A stretch of 64,000 bases of DNA from Pseudorhizobium pelagicum (GCA_000722615.1 JOKI01000004.1:1-64000); one strand, 5' to 3'; positions 26,306-37,078 are shown, counted from the stretch's first letter. The notes: a model not told the origin generated them from the letters alone. Program-made: numbers and translations.

Positions 26306-26318
26306 TTGACTGAGTCAA
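26306..26318. promoter_or_regulatory. MarR-type operator palindrome
   Basis: TTGACTGAGTCAA, a perfect 6+1+6 palindrome in AT-rich sequence 40 bp before the MarR-GNAT start. Palindromes with TTGA/TCAA half-sites are typical MarR-family targets. Assignment to the neighbouring regulator is an inference. It also lies just after the end of the racemase gene (26322). Confidence 0.55.
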
Positions 26319-26321
26319 GTA

Positions 26322-27038
26322 TCAGGCAGCGGCGCGCTTGGCGACGGTCTCTGCCAGCGCGAATTCGACTGCAGCGCAGGCGTGGACGGCAGTGGAATCG
26401 ATGCCCGGCAGCGGCAGGTCTTGCGGATCGAGCAGGAGGCAGATCTCGGTGCAGCCGAGGATGATGCTGTCGGCGCCCTGGCGTTTGGCCGCCTCGATCA
26501 TGGCAATGGCGCGCTCGCGGGAGCCGGGCTTGACGACGCCGGCGCAGAGTTCGTCGAAGATGATGTCGTGCATGGCGCCGCGGTCATCGGCCTCCGGTAC
26601 CATCACCTCGATGTCGGCCTCGCGCATGCGCTCGGCATAGAAACCGTGCTCCATCGTATAGCGGGTGGCGAGCAGGAGCGGGCGCTTCAGGCCCCTGGCG
26701 GCCAACGCCTTGGCGGTCTCGTCGATGATGTGGATCAGCGGCACGTCGATCCCGCCGGCCACCTCGGGCGCGACCAGATGCATGGTGTTGGTGCAGATCA
26801 GCACGCAATCGGCGCCGGCCTCCTGCAGGCGGCGAGCGCTGGCCGTCAGGGCGTCGGCCGCGAGATCCCAGCGACCGGCCTTCTGGAGGGCGACGATCTC
26901 GGCAAAATTGACCGAATGCAGGAGAACGTCTGCGGAGGCGAGACCGCCGATGCGTTCACGTACCATCTCGTTGATCATGCGGTAGTAGACTGCCGTGCTC
27001 TCAAAGCTCATGCCGCCGATCAGGCCAATCGTCTTCAT
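26322..27038 (-). CDS. Aspartate/glutamate racemase family protein
   Basis: A 238-aa cofactor-independent racemase with the two catalytic cysteines C82 (ICTNTMH) and C196 (LGCTEI) on symmetrical domains, and the N-terminal GLIGGMSFEST loop typical of aspartate racemases. ATG at 27038 has GGGAGA upstream; the frame upstream overlaps the divergent Lrp gene and is not coding. The divergent Lrp-type regulator suggests control by an amino acid. Substrate (aspartate, glutamate or a hydantoin) is uncertain. Confidence 0.9.
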   Translation of the reverse strand: MKTIGLIGGMSFESTAVYYRMINEMVRERIGGLASADVLLHSVNFAEIVALQKAGRWDLAADALTASARRLQEAGADCVLICTNTMHLVAPEVAGGIDVPLIHIIDETAKALAARGLKRPLLLATRYTMEHGFYAERMREADIEVMVPEADDRGAMHDIIFDELCAGVVKPGSRERAIAMIEAAKRQGADSIILGCTEICLLLDPQDLPLPGIDSTAVHACAAVEFALAETVAKRAAA

Positions 27039-27141
27039 CTCTGGTCTCCCTCTGGTGAACGGCAGGATGATATGGCGCGTCGGGCGGTGGATGCGTGCGA
27101 TGTCAGTGGTGATTTGGGATTCCGCTGCATCCGGATTGCGC

Positions 27142-27159
27142 GCATCGTTGTAATGATGC
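27142..27159. promoter_or_regulatory. Inverted repeat between racemase and Lrp-type gene
   Basis: GCATCGTT-GT-AATGATGC: 8-bp arms with one mismatch, in the 151-bp gap between the divergent starts at 27038 and 27190. Position and symmetry fit an operator for the Lrp-type regulator, which would control itself and the racemase. Confidence 0.45.
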
Positions 27160-27189
27160 ACGTTGTGTGCAGACTCTGGGAGACAATCG

Positions 27190-27654
27190 ATGCTGGACGA
27201 GCGTGATCGCCGAATCCTCGAACTGCTGCAGAAGGATGCCGCCATTCCGGTGGCGGAGGTGGCCGAGCAGGTGTCGCTCTCGGCCTCGGCCTGTTCGCGG
27301 CGGATCCAGCGACTGGAAGAGGCGGGCTATATCCAGCGGCGCATCGCCGTTCTCGACCGGGAGCGCATCGGCGTGCCGACGACGGTCTTCGCGCTGATCA
27401 AGACGGCGCATCATTCCGACGACTGGATCGAAAATTTCCGGCGGGCGATCAGCGACATCGGCGAAATCGTCGAGGCGCACCGGCTGACCGGCAGCTACGA
27501 CTATATCCTGAAGGTGGTGCTGCCGCGGGTCGAGCACTACGACGTCGTCTATAGACGCCTCGTCAAGCGCATCGAGCTCTTCGACGTCTCGGCCTTCATT
27601 TCCATGGAGGTGCTGAAGAGCGGCCAGACGCTGCCGGTGGATTATGCCGTGTGA
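27190..27654 (+). CDS. Lrp/AsnC family transcriptional regulator
   Basis: A 154-aa regulator of family length. The N-terminal HTH (about 1-60) is ILELLQKDAAIPVAEVAEQV with recognition helix SASACSRRIQRLEEAGYI. The C-terminal RAM/ACT-like effector domain is about 68-150 (AHRLTGSYDYILKV is the usual ligand-pocket stretch). The ATG at 27190 is chosen over a start at 27163 because family proteins begin MLDERDRRIL. Divergent from an amino-acid racemase gene, probably its target. Confidence 0.93.
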   Translation: MLDERDRRILELLQKDAAIPVAEVAEQVSLSASACSRRIQRLEEAGYIQRRIAVLDRERIGVPTTVFALIKTAHHSDDWIENFRRAISDIGEIVEAHRLTGSYDYILKVVLPRVEHYDVVYRRLVKRIELFDVSAFISMEVLKSGQTLPVDYAV

Positions 27655-27689
27655 GGATGCAGGCGCCACGAGCGGCGCCCGCATCCGGG

Positions 27690-28571
27690 TCAGGCCAAAG
27701 CGGCGCGATGGTCTTCGAAGAACGCCTTCAGGGACTGCGGCGTGGCACCCGTCAGTGCCTGGAAGTCGTTGGTGACAAGGTCGAAATTGCCGGCACGGAT
27801 GTTGGCGTCCGCCGAGACCAGCATCGTGACCACGAAGCCGGGCAGACCGGCGGCCGTCATCCCCTCTGCCAATTGTTCGTCGGAGACCGGAACGACCTGC
27901 AGCGGCTTGCCGGCAACGGCGGATACAATCGCGGCAATCTCGGAGGCAGTAAAACTCTCTGGACCGGTGAGAGTGAGCGTGGCATTGCCTACAGGCGGCT
28001 TTGCGAGGGCTGCAGCGGCGGCGCGGGCGCAGTCGTCGCGGGAGATGTTGGACACCCGTCCGTCGCCCATGGCCGTGTACCAGCTGCCGGCCTGCAGGTT
28101 GTGCGGCATGGCCATCAGATGGTTGTCCGCATACCAGGCGTTGCGCAGGATCGTGTAGGGGAGGCCGCTCGCCTTGATGGCCTGCTCGGTGCCGAGATGA
28201 TCCGGAGCAAAGGTGACCAGCGAGCGGTCGGGGTTCGGCATGGAGGTATAGACGATGTGGTCGACGCCGGCTGCAACCGCAGCCTCGATTGCGTTGCGAT
28301 GCTGCTTGAGGCGTTTTCCGGGCGTCGCCAGTTCGTCCGTCGAGACGATAAGGAGGCGGTCGATGCCGGTGAAGGCCGTTACCAGACCCTCCCTGTCGTC
28401 GAAATCGACCTTGCGGGTCTCGACGCCGAGGTCGGAGAATTCTGTCAGTTTTGACGGATCCCGGCTGCCGGCGACAATGTCGGACGGCGCGATCTTCTGT
28501 GTCTCCAGCAGGTGTCGGAGAGTGGCTCGGCCAAGATGGCCGCTGGCGCCGGTAACGAACAGACGGGTCAT
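27690..28571 (-). CDS. NmrA-like NAD(P)-binding protein, quinone oxidoreductase 2 (YtfG) type
   Basis: Atypical short-chain dehydrogenase (293 aa). The N-terminal GASGHLGRATLRHLL nucleotide-binding motif (about 7-21) and the NmrA-type core (YTSMPNPDRSL, ILRNAWYADNHL) match the QOR2/YtfG group, which reduces quinones with NADPH. ATG at 28571; the 14 extra upstream codons are not family-like. It is divergent from an HxlR regulator, the same pairing as ytfG-ytfH in enterics, which supports the assignment and suggests induction by electrophiles or quinones. Confidence 0.88.
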   Translation of the reverse strand: MTRLFVTGASGHLGRATLRHLLETQKIAPSDIVAGSRDPSKLTEFSDLGVETRKVDFDDREGLVTAFTGIDRLLIVSTDELATPGKRLKQHRNAIEAAVAAGVDHIVYTSMPNPDRSLVTFAPDHLGTEQAIKASGLPYTILRNAWYADNHLMAMPHNLQAGSWYTAMGDGRVSNISRDDCARAAAAALAKPPVGNATLTLTGPESFTASEIAAIVSAVAGKPLQVVPVSDEQLAEGMTAAGLPGFVVTMLVSADANIRAGNFDLVTNDFQALTGATPQSLKAFFEDHRAALA

Positions 28572-28702
28572 GCGTGGGCTCCATTCAGGGGTCGGTGACG
28601 ATGTCAGTCTCAAAAATAGACCAGCACTATAAAGGGAATTGATCTTCGGCTGTAAAGGAGGCAGTTTTCGGGGAGATCGTTACCTTGAGGGAACCACCTG
28701 CC

Positions 28703-29113
28703 ATGGACCAAGCCGTCCGCTCAGCCGTAAAGGCTGCGACCGCCGACTGCGATCGCAACGCCTGGGATGCGGGCAACTGCCCCGTGCGCGATGTGATGAA
28801 CCGGATTTCCGGAAAATGGTCGACGCTGCTTCTGGAGGCGCTGGCCGAAAAGCCGCACCGGTTCGGTGAGCTCAGGCGTCTCGTGCCGGACATCTCGCAG
28901 CGCATGCTGACGCAGACGCTGCGAGACCTGCAGCGGGACGGCTATATCGAGCGGGAGGTGTTTCCGACCAAGCCGCCGAGCGTCGAATACCGGATGACGC
29001 CGCTAGGACGCTCGCTGTTCGGGCCGCTGTCCAAAGTGCTGGCGTGGGCGGCGGAGAACCATGATGCGGTTCGCGCGGCGAGGCGCTCCTTCGACGACGC
29101 GGGCCTCGCCTGA
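28703..29113 (+). CDS. HxlR family transcriptional regulator
   Basis: A 136-aa winged-helix regulator. An N-terminal Cys-containing segment ([20 protein letters not shown]) precedes the HxlR core: [31 protein letters not shown], then the wing [11 protein letters not shown]. Two cysteines (about 20 and 30) could act as redox sensors, as in YodB/QorR-type HxlR proteins. ATG at 28703; a TTG at 28685 is also in frame. Divergent from the QOR2-like gene it probably controls. Confidence 0.9.
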   Translation: MDQAVRSAVKAATADCDRNAWDAGNCPVRDVMNRISGKWSTLLLEALAEKPHRFGELRRLVPDISQRMLTQTLRDLQRDGYIEREVFPTKPPSVEYRMTPLGRSLFGPLSKVLAWAAENHDAVRAARRSFDDAGLA

Positions 29114-29170
29114 ATCGAAAGAGGGCGGCAGATGCTGCCGCCCTCTGGAAGGTGTCACCGGGGTGCCGGA

Positions 29171-30217
29171 TCAGGCGGCCAGCGAGGCCATGTCGATGAC
29201 GAAGCGGTAGCGGACGTCGCTCTTAAGGACGCGTTCGTAGGCTTCGTTGATCTCCTGGATGCCGATCGTCTCGATCTCGGAGACGATGTCGTGCTTGCCG
29301 CAGAAATCCAGCATTTCCTGGGTTTCCTTGATGGAGCCGATCATCGAGCCGGAGAGGCTGCGGCGGCCGGGGATCAGCGAGAAGGCGTGGACGGGAATGG
29401 CATCTTCCGGCGCGCCGACGATGACCATGGAGCCATCGACCTTCAGGAGACCGAGATAGGCGTTCCAATCGATGGCAACGCCGACGGTGCAGATGATCAG
29501 GTCGAAGCTTCCGGCGAGCTTGGTGAAGGTTTCAGCATCGCTCGTCGCATAGTAGTGATCGGCGCCGAGCTTCAGGCCATCTTCCTTCTTGGAGAGCGAA
29601 TGGCTGAGGACGGTGACCTCGGCGCCCATGGCATGAGCGATCTTGACGCCCATGTGGCCGAGGCCGCCCATGCCGAGGATCGCTACCTTCTTGCCTGGGC
29701 CGGCGTTCCAGTGGCGAAGCGGCGAATAGAGCGTGATGCCGGCGCAGAGCAGCGGCGCGGTGGCGTCGAGCGGCAGGTTGTCCGGGATCGACAGGACGTA
29801 GCCTTCCTTGACGACGATGTGGTCGGAATAGCCGCCCTGCGTGGCGGTCTTCCCGTCGGCTTCGACGCTGTTGTAGGTCTGCACCAGACCCGGCATGTAC
29901 TGCTCGTTGTCGAGGTCGCGGCTGGCGCAGCCGACGCAGCTATCGACGAAGCAGCCGACACCGACCTTGTCGCCCACCTTGAACTTGGTGACGTCCGAAC
30001 CGACGGCGGTGACGACGCCGACGATCTCGTGGCCGGGGACGATCGGATAGACGGCGTTCTTCCATTCGTTGCGGACGGTGTGGATGTCGGAATGGCAGAC
30101 GCCGCAATACTGGATCGAGATCGCCACGTCGTCGGCGTTCGGCTCGCGCCGTTCGAAGGTAAAGGGTGCCAGCGGTTTCGACGCGTCAGTGGCGGCATAG
30201 CCTCGTGCAAGTGCCAT
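29171..30217 (-). CDS. Zinc-type NAD(P)-dependent alcohol dehydrogenase (CAD/YahK-like)
   Basis: Medium-chain dehydrogenase (348 aa) reducing aldehydes with NADPH. Catalytic zinc ligands are in YCGVCHSD (Cys, about 40) and PGHEIVG (His-Glu), with the third Cys in LLCAGIT. The Rossmann fingerprint is [12 protein letters not shown]. The structural-zinc loop keeps only the first cysteines ([10 protein letters not shown]); the last two ligands of the usual four are replaced, so the structural zinc is probably absent. ATG at 30217 has GGAG upstream. It is divergent from a TetR gene with a 14-bp palindrome, a possible regulator. Confidence 0.9.
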   Translation of the reverse strand: MALARGYAATDASKPLAPFTFERREPNADDVAISIQYCGVCHSDIHTVRNEWKNAVYPIVPGHEIVGVVTAVGSDVTKFKVGDKVGVGCFVDSCVGCASRDLDNEQYMPGLVQTYNSVEADGKTATQGGYSDHIVVKEGYVLSIPDNLPLDATAPLLCAGITLYSPLRHWNAGPGKKVAILGMGGLGHMGVKIAHAMGAEVTVLSHSLSKKEDGLKLGADHYYATSDAETFTKLAGSFDLIICTVGVAIDWNAYLGLLKVDGSMVIVGAPEDAIPVHAFSLIPGRRSLSGSMIGSIKETQEMLDFCGKHDIVSEIETIGIQEINEAYERVLKSDVRYRFVIDMASLAA

Positions 30218-30450
30218 GGGACAGCTCCGTTCTTTGATGGTTGGGAAGGGCGGTGAGACAACGCTTATGCACCGGAAGAGTTGCCGGGTGGTAGTTCGAT
30301 GCAACTTGGTTCTTGCACGATCCTCCGAGATTGCGAACTCGGGTGCGCAGCCGGCGGATGCCGCCGCATCGCGCTGCTCCCGTTCGGGATCGTGGCGCAA
30401 GAATCCGCTTGACGGCGGACACCGGGTTCAGCATAACAGCATCAAGAACC

Positions 30451-30464
30451 GTACCGTACGGTAC
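30451..30464. promoter_or_regulatory. TetR-type operator palindrome
   Basis: GTACCGTACGGTAC is a perfect 14-bp palindrome 20 bp before the proposed TetR start at 30484. Placement and symmetry fit a TetR dimer site controlling its own gene and perhaps the divergent alcohol dehydrogenase (start at 30217, 233 bp away). Confidence 0.65.
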
Positions 30465-30483
30465 TTTTGTTGGAGTGGTTGCC

Positions 30484-32203
<1,720 letters not shown>

Positions 32204-32225
32204 CAACTACAAATAGACATGGTTG

Positions 32226-32264
32226 CGCCGCGTTTTCCTGATGGAAGACGCGGCGTTCGCTTTT
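32226..32264 (+). terminator. Terminator after ilvC
   Basis: A 13-bp stem with one G-T pair (32226-32238 / 32243-32255), loop TGAT, followed by TTCGCTTTT. It starts 22 nt after the ilvC stop. Confidence 0.85.
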
Positions 32265-32411
32265 GCATCAGCCATAAGTGAGCGCTGCGCCGATCTCAAA
32301 CGAAGTCGGAGCAGACAGAAATTTGAAGAAGTTCGATAGGTCAGTATTGCTGACCTGTCGAAGTTTCTGTAATGCTTCGGCCAACAAAATTGAAAGATGA
32401 GGAAACATCCG

Positions 32412-33638
32412 GTGCTCGATTGGGAACATATCTTCGCCACCCGTTCCACCAGAATGCGTGCGTCCGAAATCCGTGAACTGCTGAAGCTGCTCGAGCAGCC
32501 GGACATCATCTCGTTTGCCGGCGGCATTCCCGATCCGGCGCTGTTTCCGCATGAGGCTTTCCAGGAGGCCTATGCGTCGATCTTTTCCGGGCCGCAGGTC
32601 AATGCCGCGCTGCAGTATTCCGTCAGCGAGGGCTACAAGCCGCTGCGCGAATGGCTGGTGGGCGAGATGGCCAGGATCGGGATCGAGTGCGGTGTCGACA
32701 ACGTCTTCATCACCTCGGGCTCGCAGCAGGCGCTCGATTACCTCGGCAAGCTGTTCATTTCGCCCAACGACACGGCGCTGGTGACCTGGCCGACCTATCT
32801 CGGCGCACTGCAGGCCTTCAACGCCTATGAACCCACCTACGACCAGCTGTCGCTGAACGGCAACCGGACGCCGGAAGGCTACCGCGAGGCAGCCGCCAAG
32901 GCCGGTGGCGCGGTGAAGTTCGCCTATCTCTCGCCCGACTTCGCCAATCCGACCGGAGAGACGGTCGACCGCGCGGCGCGCGAAAAGCTGCTCGACCTGG
33001 CCGATGAGCTGGACATCGCCGTCATCGAAGACGGCGCCTACCAGAACCTGCGCTACGACGGTGAGCCGGTGCCGCCGGTTCTGGCGCTCGACATCGCCCG
33101 CAAGGGCGGCATCGAGAACACCCGCACGATCTACGGCGGCAGCTTCTCCAAGACGCTGGCGCCGGGCCTGCGCGTCGGCTTCGTGGTTGCGGCCATGCCG
33201 GTCATCCGCAAGCTGGTGCTGATGAAGCAGGCGGCGGACCTGCATTCCTCGACGATAAACCAGATGGCGGTCGCCACCGTCGCGCAGACGATCTTTCCCG
33301 AGCAGGTGGCGAAGATCAAGAAGGCTTACAGCGCGCGCCGCGATGCGATGCTGGCAGCCCTTGCCAGATACATGCCTGCCGGCGCCAGCTGGACGAAGCC
33401 GGAGGGCGGTATGTTCGTCTGGGTGCGGCTGCCGGAGGGCATGGATGGTGCCGAGCTTCTGGCCCGTTCGATCCAGACGGAGAAGGTCGCCTTCGTGCCG
33501 GGCCGGGCCTTCTATGCCGACGGCTCCAACAACAACACCCTGCGGCTGTCCTTCTCCTGCGCCAACGAGGCGATGATCGAGGAGGGCATCCAGCGGCTCG
33601 GCCGGCTGATCGGTCAGGCTGTCGCCGAAGCTGCATAA
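32412..33638 (+). CDS. PLP-dependent aminotransferase, class I/II (2-aminoadipate / MocR-like fold type I)
   Basis: Fold-type I transaminase (408 aa) of the group annotated as 2-aminoadipate or aromatic/branched-chain aminotransferases. N-terminal RASEIRELLKLLEQPDIISF and GGIPDPALFP are typical; the PLP lysine is K247 in GGSFSKTLAPGLR. GTG at 32412 is preferred: GAGGAA lies 7 nt upstream and relatives begin at LDWEHIFATR. The ATG at 32397 would add five residues without a good SD. Its position downstream of ilvC would fit a branched-chain role, but that is only context. Confidence 0.9.
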   Translation: MLDWEHIFATRSTRMRASEIRELLKLLEQPDIISFAGGIPDPALFPHEAFQEAYASIFSGPQVNAALQYSVSEGYKPLREWLVGEMARIGIECGVDNVFITSGSQQALDYLGKLFISPNDTALVTWPTYLGALQAFNAYEPTYDQLSLNGNRTPEGYREAAAKAGGAVKFAYLSPDFANPTGETVDRAAREKLLDLADELDIAVIEDGAYQNLRYDGEPVPPVLALDIARKGGIENTRTIYGGSFSKTLAPGLRVGFVVAAMPVIRKLVLMKQAADLHSSTINQMAVATVAQTIFPEQVAKIKKAYSARRDAMLAALARYMPAGASWTKPEGGMFVWVRLPEGMDGAELLARSIQTEKVAFVPGRAFYADGSNNNTLRLSFSCANEAMIEEGIQRLGRLIGQAVAEAA

Positions 33639-33667
33639 AGGTGTGATACGGGCCTCCCGGAAGTCTG

Positions 33668-33700
33668 CCGATCGCTGATCGAAGCGATCGGTTTTGTTTG
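33668..33700 (+). terminator. Terminator after the aminotransferase
   Basis: An 8-bp perfect stem (CCGATCGC 33668-33675 / GCGATCGG 33684-33691) with an 8-nt loop, followed by TTTTGTTTG, 30 nt after the stop codon. Confidence 0.8.
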
Positions 33701-33722
33701 TCCGAAGGGGAGGTTCGTATCC

Positions 33723-34250
33723 ATGCTGATCATCTTTGGCGGTCTGCCAGGCACCGGAAAAACCACGGTCGCTCGGGCCCTGGCAAAGCAGACCGGAGGG
33801 ACTTATGTCCGTGTCGATACCGCCGAGCAGGCGATACGAGCTTCTGACGTGTTGAAATCCGAGGTTGGTCCGGCGGGCTACATGGTCGCCTACGGGGTTG
33901 CCGAAGACAATCTGAGGCTCGGCAACACCGTGGTCGCGGATTCGGTGAACTGCATCAAAATCACCAGGGATGCGTGGCTCTCGGTTGCAGCACGATCGGG
34001 GGTCCCGGCAGTCGAAATAGAGATCATCTGTTCGGACAAGGACGAGCATCGCCGACGGGCGGAAGCAAGAGCAACCGACGGTCCGGGAGCGAGGAATCCG
34101 AGCTGGGACGAAATTACCAACCGACACTATGAAGACTGGGGTCAAAGCCCACTTGTCATCGACACTGCGGCGCAGGATGTGGAGCAATCCGTCGCCGAGG
34201 TAATGTCCAGGCTCGCGCTTGGCAGCCGTCCACCAGGGCGGTACGCCTGA
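33723..34250 (+). CDS. P-loop NTPase, small-molecule-kinase-like
   Basis: A 175-aa single-domain protein with an N-terminal Walker A GGLPGTGKTT (6-15), then TYVRVDT, and a probable lid region rich in Arg (HRRRAEARATDG). This resembles the adenylylsulfate-kinase/zeta-toxin-like AAA_33 group, often annotated as ATP-binding protein or kinase; the substrate is unknown. Codon use (ATA, AGG, GTT, ACT, AAT) is richer in A/T than in neighbouring genes, hinting at transfer. It is flanked by a terminator and a 135-bp gap, so it is a single transcription unit. No antitoxin-like gene is adjacent. Confidence 0.75.
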   Translation: MLIIFGGLPGTGKTTVARALAKQTGGTYVRVDTAEQAIRASDVLKSEVGPAGYMVAYGVAEDNLRLGNTVVADSVNCIKITRDAWLSVAARSGVPAVEIEIICSDKDEHRRRAEARATDGPGARNPSWDEITNRHYEDWGQSPLVIDTAAQDVEQSVAEVMSRLALGSRPPGRYA

Positions 34251-34385
34251 CAGGTTGCAAGGTGCGTTTCTGCGTGTGGAAAGCCTGCCGCCGCCACCTC
34301 ATCCACAATGACGTCGGCCGATTGTCATAAGCCTGTCAGATGCCTGTGGTCTAGCGAGGGCAATCCCAGCAGGAAGGACCATCCC

Positions 34386-35369
34386 ATGAACAAGATCGTC
34401 TCCGCCTTTTCCGCTCTCGCCGCCACGGCACTGCTTGCCGGCGCCGTCGAAGCCGCCGACCTGGTGATCTACACCAGCCAGCCCAATGAAGACGCCCAGG
34501 CCACCGTCGACGGCTTCAAGGCCGCCAATCCCGGTCTCGACGTCGAGTGGGTCCGCGACGGAACGCCGAAGATCATGGCCAAGCTGATGGCCGAGATCGA
34601 GGCCGGCAACCCGGTTGCCGACGTTCTGCTGATCGCCGACACCGTCACGCTCGAGCGGATGAAGCAGGCCGGCCAGCTGATGGCCTACAAGTCGCCGGAA
34701 GCCCAGAATTTCGAGCCCGCATTCTATGACGCCGACGGTCACTACTATTCCACCAAGCTGATCACCACCGGCATCATGTACAACACCCAGGCCGGAATGA
34801 AGCCGACCAGCTGGAAGGACCTGACCAAGCCGGAAGCCAAGGGACTGGTCGCCATGCCGAGCCCGCTGACCTCGGGTGCAGCGCTCATCCACACACAGAC
34901 ACTGACCGGCGTCGACAGCCTCGGCTGGGACTACTACCGGGCGCTGAAGGACAATGATGCCATCGCCTCCGGCGGTAACGGTGCCGTCCTGAAGTCCGTC
35001 GCCTCCGGCGAAAAGGCCTACGGCATGGTCGTCGATTTCATGCCGATCCGCGAGAAGGCCAAGGGCGCGCCGGTTGAATTCGTGTTCCCGGAAGAGGGCG
35101 TCTCCGCCGTCACCGAGCCGGTCGCCATCCTCTCCTCGACCGAGCATGCGGATGCCGCCAAGAAGTTCATCGACTACATCCTGTCCGAAGATGGCCAGAA
35201 GGTTCAGCTCGATCTCGGCTACATTCCTGCCCGCAACGGCCTTGCCGTTCCTGCCGGTTTCCCGGGACGTGACCAGGTCAAGGTTCTGTCGGTCGATCCT
35301 GCAGACGCCCTGAAGACCTCGGAAGAAGACCTGAAGACCTTCTCCGAAATCTTCGGCACCGCCGGCTGA
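34386..35369 (+). CDS. ABC transporter periplasmic iron(III)-binding-type protein
   Basis: Periplasmic solute-binding protein of the FbpA/FutA-like class (327 aa). The signal peptide ends at about residue 22 (GAVEAADLVIYT). The binding fold shows YTSQPNEDAQAT, TGIMYNTQAG and the tandem Tyr in GWDYYRAL, at the position used for iron in FbpA-type proteins. ATG at 34386 follows AGGAAGGA. It heads a three-gene operon with a double permease and an ATPase. Iron is the best guess; 2-aminoethylphosphonate or other ligands of the same fold cannot be excluded. Confidence 0.88.
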   Translation: MNKIVSAFSALAATALLAGAVEAADLVIYTSQPNEDAQATVDGFKAANPGLDVEWVRDGTPKIMAKLMAEIEAGNPVADVLLIADTVTLERMKQAGQLMAYKSPEAQNFEPAFYDADGHYYSTKLITTGIMYNTQAGMKPTSWKDLTKPEAKGLVAMPSPLTSGAALIHTQTLTGVDSLGWDYYRALKDNDAIASGGNGAVLKSVASGEKAYGMVVDFMPIREKAKGAPVEFVFPEEGVSAVTEPVAILSSTEHADAAKKFIDYILSEDGQKVQLDLGYIPARNGLAVPAGFPGRDQVKVLSVDPADALKTSEEDLKTFSEIFGTAG

Positions 35370-35383
35370 TCCGTCAGCCGCAC

Positions 35384-37078
35384 ATGCGATATTCCGCAAA
35401 GTCGGGAAACAGCCAGCCGCGCTGGCTGTTTCCTTTTGTCGTCCTCGTCATCCTCGTTCTGAGCGTGCTGCCGCTGGCGCGGCTGGCGTGGACGGGCGTT
35501 GTCTCCGCCCTGCGCGGGGACGCAGGACAGCTGCTGGCGGATCCTGCCCTCTGGAGCGCGACGCTCAACACGCTGACGACCTCCTTCCTGGGGATGATCG
35601 CGGCCGTCGTTCTCGGCGGCAGCTTCGCCGTGCTGCTGACGCTGTTTGACGTGCGGGGAAGGAGCCTGCTCGGCTTTCTGTTCATGCTGCCGATGATGAT
35701 CCCGCCGCAGGTGACGGCGCTGTCCTGGATCGGGCTGACGGGGCCGTCCAGCACGCTTCTGAAGGCGATCGGCATGGCGCCGCCGCTCGGCAGCCCGCAG
35801 CCGCTCTATTCGATCGGCGGCATTGCCCTGTTGTTCGGGGTGCAGCATGCACCGCTCGTCTATCTGGCCATGCGTTCCGGACTGCTGGCGCTGCCGAAGG
35901 AGGGCGTGGAAGCTGCACGGCTTTCCGGCGCCTCGTCGCTGCGGGTGCTGCTCGACATCGTCCTGCCGCTCGCCCTGCCGGGACTGGTCGCAGGTGCTGC
36001 GATCGCCTTCGTCTCCGGCGTCGGCAACTTCGGCATTCCGGCGATCCTCGGCATACCAGCCTCGATCTACACGCTGCCGACGCTGATCTATTCGAAGTTT
36101 GCCAGCTTCGGCCCGACGACCTTTGCCGACATCTCGATCATCTCGGCGCTGATCACGCTGCTGGCCGTCGCCGGGCTTTCGGTGGAGGCGAGGGTGCTGC
36201 GCGGACGCGACTTCCGCACCATCGGACTGTCCGGGCAGGCGGCCGTCTTCAGGCTTGGCCAAGTGCGGCTGCCTGCCGAGATCCTGCTCTGGCTGGTCAC
36301 CTTCGTGATCCTCGTCCTGCCGTTCCTGGCGCTTCTGGCAAGTTCGCTGGCACCGGCCTATGGCGTGCCGCTCAACATGGAGACGGCAACCCTGCATGCC
36401 TACGAAGAGGTCATGTTCCGGCAGTCGGTGACGCGCTCGGCCTTCTCCAACTCGGTCACGCTGGCGCTCGCCAGCGCCTTCGGTCTGCTGGTCATCTCGG
36501 TTCTCCTCGGCTATTACATCGTGCAGACGAAGAGCCGGACGGCGGCGACCATCTCGGCCATGGCCGAAATTCCCTATGCGCTGCCGGGGATCGTTCTGGC
36601 GGTCGCCTTCATCCTGTTGCTGGCAGCGCCGCTTCCGATCCTCGGGTTCTCGATCTACGGGACGATCTGGATCATTCTGCTCGCCTATCTGTCGAGCTTC
36701 CTGGCGGTCAGCCTGAAGCCGGTGGTCAGCGCCTACCGGCAGCTGGATCCCTCTCTTGAGGAGGCGGCGCGGTTGTCCGGCGCAGGGTTCTACCGGCGGA
36801 TGCGCGACGTGCTGGTGCCGCTGATTGCCCCGGCGGCCGGCTCCTCGCTGATCCTGGTCTTCCTGATTGCCTGCAACGAACTGACCGTCTCCGCGCTGCT
36901 GTGGTCGGCCGGGACGCAGACGCTCGGGGTGGCAATCTACAATCTCGACGACAGCGGCAGCTTCGACCTGGCCGCGGCACTCTCGGTGCTCGTCGTCATC
37001 ATGGTGGTCATATTGATGCTGATACTCGAACTGATGGCGCGCCGGCTGCCTGCAGGAGCCCTGCCATGGCGCCGCTGA
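35384..37078 (+). CDS. ABC transporter permease, iron-type, two-domain
   Basis: Inner-membrane permease (564 aa) made of two fused permease halves with about 12 membrane segments, as in FbpB/SfuB. Each half has an EAA loop: EGVEAARLSGASSLRVLLD (about 170) and PSLEEAARLSGAGFYRRM (about 455). It starts 14 bp after the binding-protein gene, has no clear SD, and overlaps the ATPase gene by 13 bp, so the operon is translationally coupled. Confidence 0.92.
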   Translation: MRYSAKSGNSQPRWLFPFVVLVILVLSVLPLARLAWTGVVSALRGDAGQLLADPALWSATLNTLTTSFLGMIAAVVLGGSFAVLLTLFDVRGRSLLGFLFMLPMMIPPQVTALSWIGLTGPSSTLLKAIGMAPPLGSPQPLYSIGGIALLFGVQHAPLVYLAMRSGLLALPKEGVEAARLSGASSLRVLLDIVLPLALPGLVAGAAIAFVSGVGNFGIPAILGIPASIYTLPTLIYSKFASFGPTTFADISIISALITLLAVAGLSVEARVLRGRDFRTIGLSGQAAVFRLGQVRLPAEILLWLVTFVILVLPFLALLASSLAPAYGVPLNMETATLHAYEEVMFRQSVTRSAFSNSVTLALASAFGLLVISVLLGYYIVQTKSRTAATISAMAEIPYALPGIVLAVAFILLLAAPLPILGFSIYGTIWIILLAYLSSFLAVSLKPVVSAYRQLDPSLEEAARLSGAGFYRRMRDVLVPLIAPAAGSSLILVFLIACNELTVSALLWSAGTQTLGVAIYNLDDSGSFDLAAALSVLVVIMVVILMLILELMARRLPAGALPWRR

